A DNA stretch of 64,000 bases from Treponema sp. (lineage in GTDB: Bacteria; Spirochaetota; Spirochaetia; Treponematales; Treponemataceae): contig JAFSJX010000084.1 of NCBI GenBank assembly GCA_017449285.1, positions 49,840 to 113,839 on the forward strand, read 5' to 3'. Each line of letters starts with the position of its first letter. The stretch's first letter is position 1. Of the stretch, positions 59,457 through 64,000 are shown one piece after another. The notes below the pieces were generated by a model. The model had not been told where the DNA came from. It worked only from the letters and a program-made list of their open reading frames with translations, and did not search any database. A program made the position numbers and the translations under genes.

Positions 59457-60734
59457 TCATTCTCTTTCTTCATCAATAATCTCATCATCATCGGCTTCTT
59501 CTTCATGCATGTTTTTTTCGGCAAGAACACGTTTATAGCAGTCCAGCAGTTTTGGCGTGAGCGAAGAAATTTTCCACTGCTGTGCCCAAATTTTTGCCTC
59601 CTCAGATTTTTGTTTGCGGATTTTCTGATTTTTCAGGAGCAAGAGGACTTTATCGGAAAATTCGGTCACGTCATCGCCGACCATAAATCCGCCGTTATCC
59701 CCCTGCATCACGTCAACCGTGCCAAGTTCACCGATTGCAACAACGGGAAGACCAGTCATCATCGCCTCAATTGTCACAAGCCCCTGCGTATCCGTCTTGC
59801 TGGGAAAGACAAAGACCTGAGCCAACCGATACAGATACATCACGTCTTTTGAAGGCACATACCCCGTAAAGCAAACGGATTTTTCAAGTTCCTGCTCCTT
59901 GGCAAGTTCTTTGAGTTCGTCAAGATAAGGACCTCCGCCCACCATAAGAAGACAGGCTTTTGGTTCTTGTTCCTGCACTTTTTTCAGCACATCATACAGG
60001 AACGCAAGATTTTTTTCATACGCGACACGCCCCACATACAAAAGCACCTTCCTGTTTTTAATTGCGGGAAATTTTCGGCTGAGCGTTCCGAACATAGACT
60101 GAGCGCGGAACATCGAATACTTACCGAATTTATTGTCGGGAATGCCCGTCGGGAGAATCTCCATCGGGCGGTTTATTTTGTAGCGTTCCACCACCTGAGC
60201 GATATGCTTTGTTGGAGCGATAATCAAATTCGCCCGTTTCAGATAAAATTTGACCAGCGTTCGCCCCGCAAGCCGCAAGCCCTTGTCTGGAATGAGCGAC
60301 GTAATGAAGGATGTATAATTGGCAATGTAGTCTTCCCACATCGTATGGAACGTGTACACAAACGGAAGGTGACGGTGACGGGCATACATTGCGCCCAGAT
60401 AGCCGATTGACCATTCGCCGTTCCCATGAACCAAATCGGGAGCAAACGCATCAACCTGTTTTTTGAGATACCTCCAGCAGTCAAACCGCGCGAACCTGTC
60501 CTCGTCCGACCAAATAATCCACTGCGATGGAATGCGTATGATTTTAAACGGAGAGGCAGCGTCACTTTTTTTCTCATCAAAAAAAGAAGCCCGCTGTTGC
60601 TCCTCGGTGTAGTCAAGGCAGACAATGGCGACTTTGTGGCCGAGTTTAGTGAGTTCTACCGCATACGAATGAACCGAAACCGTAACCCCGTTGATGCGCG
60701 GATAGTACGAGTCCGAAAACATGGCGATTTTCAT
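59457..60734 (-). CDS. GT4 glycosyltransferase (glycolipid type)
   Basis: 425 aa, GT-B fold. N-terminal F-S-D-S-Y-Y-P-R-I-N-G-V-T-V-S-V (acceptor side) and C-terminal Y-V-G-R-V-A-Y-E-K-N, V-F-P-S-K-T-D-T-Q-G-L-V-T-I-E-A-M (about 315-332, the E-x7-E donor motif). The pattern resembles diacylglycerol glucosyltransferases, which make membrane glycolipids. The last 18 residues are a very acidic tail. A promoter (TTGTCA-17-TAAAAT) lies 9 bases before the ATG, nested with the divergent udg promoter. Confidence 0.85.
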   Translation of the reverse strand: MKIAMFSDSYYPRINGVTVSVHSYAVELTKLGHKVAIVCLDYTEEQQRASFFDEKKSDAASPFKIIRIPSQWIIWSDEDRFARFDCWRYLKKQVDAFAPDLVHGNGEWSIGYLGAMYARHRHLPFVYTFHTMWEDYIANYTSFITSLIPDKGLRLAGRTLVKFYLKRANLIIAPTKHIAQVVERYKINRPMEILPTGIPDNKFGKYSMFRAQSMFGTLSRKFPAIKNRKVLLYVGRVAYEKNLAFLYDVLKKVQEQEPKACLLMVGGGPYLDELKELAKEQELEKSVCFTGYVPSKDVMYLYRLAQVFVFPSKTDTQGLVTIEAMMTGLPVVAIGELGTVDVMQGDNGGFMVGDDVTEFSDKVLLLLKNQKIRKQKSEEAKIWAQQWKISSLTPKLLDCYKRVLAEKNMHEEEADDDEIIDEERE

Positions 60735-60743
60735 ACTATTTCT

Positions 60744-60772
60744 ATTTTATACGATTGTTGCACGAATGACAA
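60744..60772 (-). promoter_or_regulatory. Glycosyltransferase promoter
   Basis: On the minus strand TTGTCA (60772-60767), 17-base spacer, TAAAAT (60749-60744). The leader would be 2-3 bases with no Shine-Dalgarno. Confidence 0.55.
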
Positions 60773-60786
60773 GGATTTGGTAGAAT
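60758..60786 (+). promoter_or_regulatory. Uracil-DNA glycosylase promoter
   Basis: TTGCAC (60758-60763), 17-base spacer, extended -10 TGGTAGAAT ending at 60786. Transcription would begin near 60793, downstream of the GTG at 60788, which favours ATG 60800 as start. Confidence 0.6.
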
Positions 60787-60799
60787 TGTGACAGAACAA

Positions 60800-61567
60800 A
60801 TGACAGCGACGGAAAAAGAAACAATCTATACGCTTCTCAAAACAGCCGCGAGCGGGATATGCGGGTATACTGCGCCAACGTTTGCGGGGGAGATGCCCGT
60901 TTTTGCGGACGATAAGGATGTTCCGTCCGCAGTTGCAGAGCCTAATGCCACACAAAAGACCATCGCCGCACCGTCCGCACCCCTCACACCCCCGAACACA
61001 ATTGACGCTGTCGCACAGAAAATTGCATCGTGTACGCGCTGTGCGCTTGCTAAGACGCGGACAAATGTTGTTCCCGGCGAGGGCGTTCTGCATCCGCTCG
61101 TCGTTGTTGTGGGCGAAGGACCTGGCTACCAAGAAGATATGAGCGGCCGCCCCTTTGTGGGACCTGCTGGCGAACTCTTGGACAAGATGCTCGCTTCCAT
61201 CGGACTATCCCGCAAGACAAATACCTTTATCGCAAACATCGTAAAATGCCGTCCGCCGAACAACCGTGTGCCCTATCCCGATGAGGCGGCTGCATGCGAG
61301 TCATTTTTACAGGCACAGATTTTTTCGCTAAAACCAAAGATGATTCTGTGCGCAGGAAGTACCGCGGCAAAAAATCTGCTCAAAACCACCGACGGCGTAA
61401 CGCGGCTTCGTGGCAATTTCTACGAATGGAACGGCATTCCTGTGGCGGTCACCTTCCACCCCAGCGCACTGCTCCGCGACACCAGCCAGAAGCGGCTTGC
61501 ATGGGAAGATCTGAAGATGATGCGGGCGCGCCTACAAGAGATTGCGCCGGAATACAAGCCAAATTGA
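60800..61567 (+). CDS. Family 4 uracil-DNA glycosylase
   Basis: 255 aa from ATG 60800. Residues 1 to about 75 are a poorly conserved linker. The catalytic domain has C-T-R-C-A-L-A-K-T-R-T-N-V-V-P-G-E-G (about 78-95), G-E-G-P-G-Y-Q-E-D, G-R-P-F-V-G-P-A-G-E-L-L-D, V-K-C-R-P-P, A-A-C and T-F-H-P-S-A-L-L. The four Cys bind an iron-sulfur cluster. It removes uracil from DNA. The stop lies 13 bases before priA. Confidence 0.92.
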   Translation: MTATEKETIYTLLKTAASGICGYTAPTFAGEMPVFADDKDVPSAVAEPNATQKTIAAPSAPLTPPNTIDAVAQKIASCTRCALAKTRTNVVPGEGVLHPLVVVVGEGPGYQEDMSGRPFVGPAGELLDKMLASIGLSRKTNTFIANIVKCRPPNNRVPYPDEAAACESFLQAQIFSLKPKMILCAGSTAAKNLLKTTDGVTRLRGNFYEWNGIPVAVTFHPSALLRDTSQKRLAWEDLKMMRARLQEIAPEYKPN

Positions 61568-61580
61568 CTGCAGGAAATGC

Positions 61581-63614
61581 ATGAAACGCTATCTGCAAAT
61601 CGTACTGAATGTACCGCTGAATCAGGCATTTACCTACCTCGACATTTCTTCTGACGAAGAGAGCAGCGGGCAAAGCCATGTGGGCTACCGTGCTGACATT
61701 AAATTTGGAAACCGGCGCACTACGGGTTTTATCATTGCAGAATCAAGCGAGTTTCCGGCAGACTGTGGCGTAGAAGAAAGCAAAATCCGCCCTATTCTGC
61801 GCCTGCTCGACAAAGAGCCTGTTTTTACCCCGGAACTGATTGCGCTTGCCCGCTGGCTTTCGTCATTTTACCTCTGCTCAGTGGGAGAAGCCATTTCCGC
61901 CATGCTCCCCGGAGGAAAGCGGGAGACTGATGCGGGAAGTTTTTCTTTTACCGAAGAAGCACCTGACACGACCGCCCGCACTTTGAGCGAAGAACAGGCT
62001 TCTGCGGTTGACGGCATTTTGTCTTCCGCTGCCCCCAGCCGTCTGCACTACCTCTATGGTCCCACAGGAACAGGAAAAACCGAAGTCTTTTTGCAGGCTG
62101 CGGAGCGGCTGCTTTCTCAGGGAAGGGGTGTCATCTACCTCGTGCCTGAAATCGGGCTGACCAAGCAGGTGATTGAAGCCGTGATTGCGCGCTTTGGTCA
62201 GACGGCGGCTGTCCTACACTCAGGGCTTACCCCCAGTCAGCGGCTGGGCGAATGGAAGCGCATTCTGCACAAGGAAGCGCGCGTTGTGATTGGGGCGCGG
62301 AGTGCCGTCTTTGCCCCCGTGCCTGATTTGGGCATGATTATTATTGATGAAGAGCACGACGCTTCCTACAAAAGCGGTTCTACCCCACGCTATCATGCAC
62401 GGCAAGTTGCCATGTACCGCTCCGCAAAACTGAACATTCCCCTTGTCATGGGAAGCGCGACCCCCAGCGCAGAGGCATGGTATGCCATGAAAACTGACAG
62501 GATTATCCGCCATAGCCTTACCCGCAGACTCGCAGGCGGAGCCATGCCCCAAATCAAGGCAATCAACCTTTCCGCACTCAAAATGGACGGCTGTATTTCC
62601 ACAGAACTTGCCGCTGCAATCAAGGAAACACTGTCTCAAAAGCGTCAGACAATTCTCTTTTTGAACAGGCGGGGCTTTACCCACTTTTTCCGCTGCAATA
62701 CCTGTGGCTTTGAGATGAAGTGCAAGAACTGTTCGGTCGCCCTCACCTACCACAAGAATGAAAAAAGGCTTCGCTGCCACTACTGCGGCTGGTCTACCGT
62801 TCCCCCGCAGGAATGTCCTGAATGCGGCTCGCTCGACGTGGGCTATTCGGGATTCGGCACGGAATTCATTGAGCAGGAAGTGCGGGCAAAATTTCCCGCC
62901 GCCCGCATTACCCGCGTAGACACTGACAACGTGACGCACAAGGGCGAACTGCAGGAAAAACTGGACGCATTCAGGCGCGGCGAATACGATATCATGCTGG
63001 GAACGCAGATGGTCGCAAAAGGACTGAATTTCCCGAACCTGCAGCTGGTCGGTGTGATTCTGGCAGACACAGGACTGCATCTTCCCGACTTCCGCGCCGC
63101 AGAACGGACATTCGCCCTCATTACACAGGTTGCCGGCCGTGCAGGAAGATTTTTTCCCGACGGGCGCGTACTGGTACAGACCTATGCCCCCGACCGAAAA
63201 CCTATTGTCTGCGCAGTGCAGGGAGAAATCGCACAATTTTACGAAGATGAACTGAAAGAGCGAGAAATGCTGGACTTTCCGCCATTCTCACGGCTTGTGC
63301 GTCTGGTCTTTAGAGCGCCCACGGAAAGACAGGCGGAAGAAGGTGCGCTCGGAGCAGCGGAGATTTTGCGCTCATCCCTCAAAAAAATCGCCCTTTCTGG
63401 CAGTGCCCATGCAAAAACAGCGGAAGAAACCGAAATTCTAGGTCCCGCCGAATGCCCGATTGCAAAAATCGCCATGAACTGGCGCTATCAGATTCTTTTG
63501 CGCGGAAACAATCTGGGCATCATGCAGAGCGTAACAGCCGATTTGCTCTACAACTACAAGCATTCCAGCGATGTGTATATTGAGTGTGACGTAGACCCCG
63601 TGAGTCTGCTGTAA
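61581..63614 (+). CDS. priA: Replication restart helicase PriA
   Basis: 677 aa. N-terminal DNA-binding domain (about 1-110), superfamily 2 helicase with G-P-T-G-T-G-K-T-E (about 155), D-E-E-H-D (about 253), G-S-A-T-P-S and Q-V-A-G-R-A-G-R. The zinc region has eight Cys (C-N-T-C, C-K-N-C, C-H-Y-C, C-P-E-C; about 380-425), all intact. It reloads the replisome at broken forks. Start 61581 has AGGA at about 8 bases; an upstream frame overlaps udg. Confidence 0.96.
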   Translation: MKRYLQIVLNVPLNQAFTYLDISSDEESSGQSHVGYRADIKFGNRRTTGFIIAESSEFPADCGVEESKIRPILRLLDKEPVFTPELIALARWLSSFYLCSVGEAISAMLPGGKRETDAGSFSFTEEAPDTTARTLSEEQASAVDGILSSAAPSRLHYLYGPTGTGKTEVFLQAAERLLSQGRGVIYLVPEIGLTKQVIEAVIARFGQTAAVLHSGLTPSQRLGEWKRILHKEARVVIGARSAVFAPVPDLGMIIIDEEHDASYKSGSTPRYHARQVAMYRSAKLNIPLVMGSATPSAEAWYAMKTDRIIRHSLTRRLAGGAMPQIKAINLSALKMDGCISTELAAAIKETLSQKRQTILFLNRRGFTHFFRCNTCGFEMKCKNCSVALTYHKNEKRLRCHYCGWSTVPPQECPECGSLDVGYSGFGTEFIEQEVRAKFPAARITRVDTDNVTHKGELQEKLDAFRRGEYDIMLGTQMVAKGLNFPNLQLVGVILADTGLHLPDFRAAERTFALITQVAGRAGRFFPDGRVLVQTYAPDRKPIVCAVQGEIAQFYEDELKEREMLDFPPFSRLVRLVFRAPTERQAEEGALGAAEILRSSLKKIALSGSAHAKTAEETEILGPAECPIAKIAMNWRYQILLRGNNLGIMQSVTADLLYNYKHSSDVYIECDVDPVSLL

Positions 63615-63639
63615 GAAAAGAACACGCTTCTGTCTGCTA

Positions 63640-63722
63640 TTCATTAGGATGCAGAGGATAAACAGGATATAGCATACTTTCCCGCTGTTATCCTAATGTA
63701 TCCCCTGTATCCATGCGCATCC
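63640..63722. repeat. GGATAAACAGGAT-family palindromic repeat
   Basis: ATTAGGATGCAGAGGATAAA and CAGGAT on the left, ATCCTAATG, TATCC and ATCC on the right, with complementary arms. A third repeat type, placed directly after priA, where it could act as a 3' hairpin. Confidence 0.65.
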
Positions 63723-63808
63723 CTTTGAATCGGCGTTTTTTTTACTTTTTTGCAAAATTTTTCTAAAAAATTTAACCGAAAATGCAAATTCAGTGCCTAT
63801 AACTATAT

Positions 63809-63842
63809 GTACAGAACAAAGACAAACCCCAAGATTCTGTAC
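63809..63842 (+). promoter_or_regulatory. Inverted repeat reaching the Rpn-like gene ribosome binding site
   Basis: GTACAGAA (63809-63816) and TTCTGTAC (63835-63842), 8-bp perfect arms, 18-base loop. The right arm touches the Shine-Dalgarno ACGGAGG (63841-63847). Confidence 0.5.
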
Positions 63843-63853
63843 GGAGGCAAACA

Positions 63854-64000
63854 ATGACAGAAACAACTACCCCGTGGGAAAAAATCACGCTCGCAAACAA
63901 TTTTTTGTTTTGCAAGATAATGGGATCCAACCCCGACCTCTGCAAGCACTTGATTGAGATTCTGCTCCACGTCGAAATCGACCACCTTGAAGTTCCCCAG
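63854..64000 (+). CDS. Rpn-family recombination-promoting nuclease/putative transposase (5' part)
   Basis: 49 codons from ATG 63854 to the edge. The start T-P-W-E-K-I-T-L-A-N-N-F-L-F-C-K-I-M and the following C-K-H-L-I-E-I-L-L match the N-terminus of the Rpn/PD-(D/E)XK nuclease family, present in many copies in treponemes. These enzymes cut DNA and promote recombination; catalytic residues lie beyond the edge. ACGGAGG precedes the ATG. Codon use is not clearly different from neighbours over this short length. Confidence 0.8.
   Translation, partial: MTETTTPWEKITLANNFLFCKIMGSNPDLCKHLIEILLHVEIDHLEVPQ

Noticed and set aside
62220..63236. A 338-codon minus-strand open frame
   Set aside because: Antisense to priA, whose helicase and zinc motifs are intact; no promoter or ribosome binding site.
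63640..64000. Insertion sequence at the right edge
   Set aside because: Only a repeat and the 5' end of an Rpn-type gene are visible; no terminal inverted repeats or target duplication can be shown.

Overview
The window is chromosomal DNA of a spirochaete, most likely a host-associated (gut, rumen or oral) Treponema. This rests on gene content: a paired TIGR03545/TIGR03546 locus, a cytidylate kinase-ribosomal protein S1 fusion, a 948-residue GreA carrying a large N-terminal extension, bactofilin, flagellar rod genes, many lipoproteins and TPR proteins, and an Rpn-type nuclease start at the right edge. I cannot fix the species. Nearly everything is ordinary core genome on both strands. There is no rRNA, CRISPR array, prophage or complete transposon, and one tRNA. 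No gene-free stretch exceeds about 240 bases.

Layout. 1-2.6 kb: a CsgG-like surface protein and a repeat-bearing lipoprotein cut by the left edge. 2.6-9.1 kb: XRE regulator, TIGR03545/03546, NeuB-like synthase, coaX, hisS. 9.1-12.3 kb: Nudix hydrolase and envelope proteins separated by three tandem hairpins. 12.4-17.5 kb: UvrD/PcrA helicase, a strongly expressed small lipoprotein, a GH18-like lipoprotein, tRNA-Arg. 17.5-26.3 kb: a leftward block recA-folK-scpA-scpB-rluB-cmk::rpsA-sigma54 activator-TPR. 26.4-30.5 kb: rpe and three overlapping TPR/lipoprotein genes, with recO divergent. 31.3-38.4 kb: a leftward block rpoZ-like, a tiny COX24/mS38-like gene, dxs, folP, cdaA, cdaR, acpS, DUF2225, truA. 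38.6-49.8 kb: TPR, greA, xth, two PLP enzymes, tcdA, rpsT, HU, lnt, bactofilin. 49.8-54.4 kb: rpmE, rho and flgF-flgG-flgJ. 54.4-63.6 kb: thiI, two outer-membrane barrel proteins with a glycosyltransferase, a family-4 uracil-DNA glycosylase, priA. 63.9 kb to the end: partial Rpn gene.

The most interesting signals are in expression control. At least eleven genes have a -10 hexamer exactly 6-7 bases before the start codon and no Shine-Dalgarno sequence, so they should be leaderless. Three divergent gene pairs share core promoter bases on opposite strands. The dxs frame has no ATG, GTG or TTG at its conserved N-terminus and seems to start at ACG or ATT behind a strong Shine-Dalgarno sequence, just after an intrinsic terminator. 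The Cmk-S1 fusion has an internal ribosome binding site that would yield free S1. Three kinds of dispersed palindromic repeat and a consensus sigma-28 promoter were also found.
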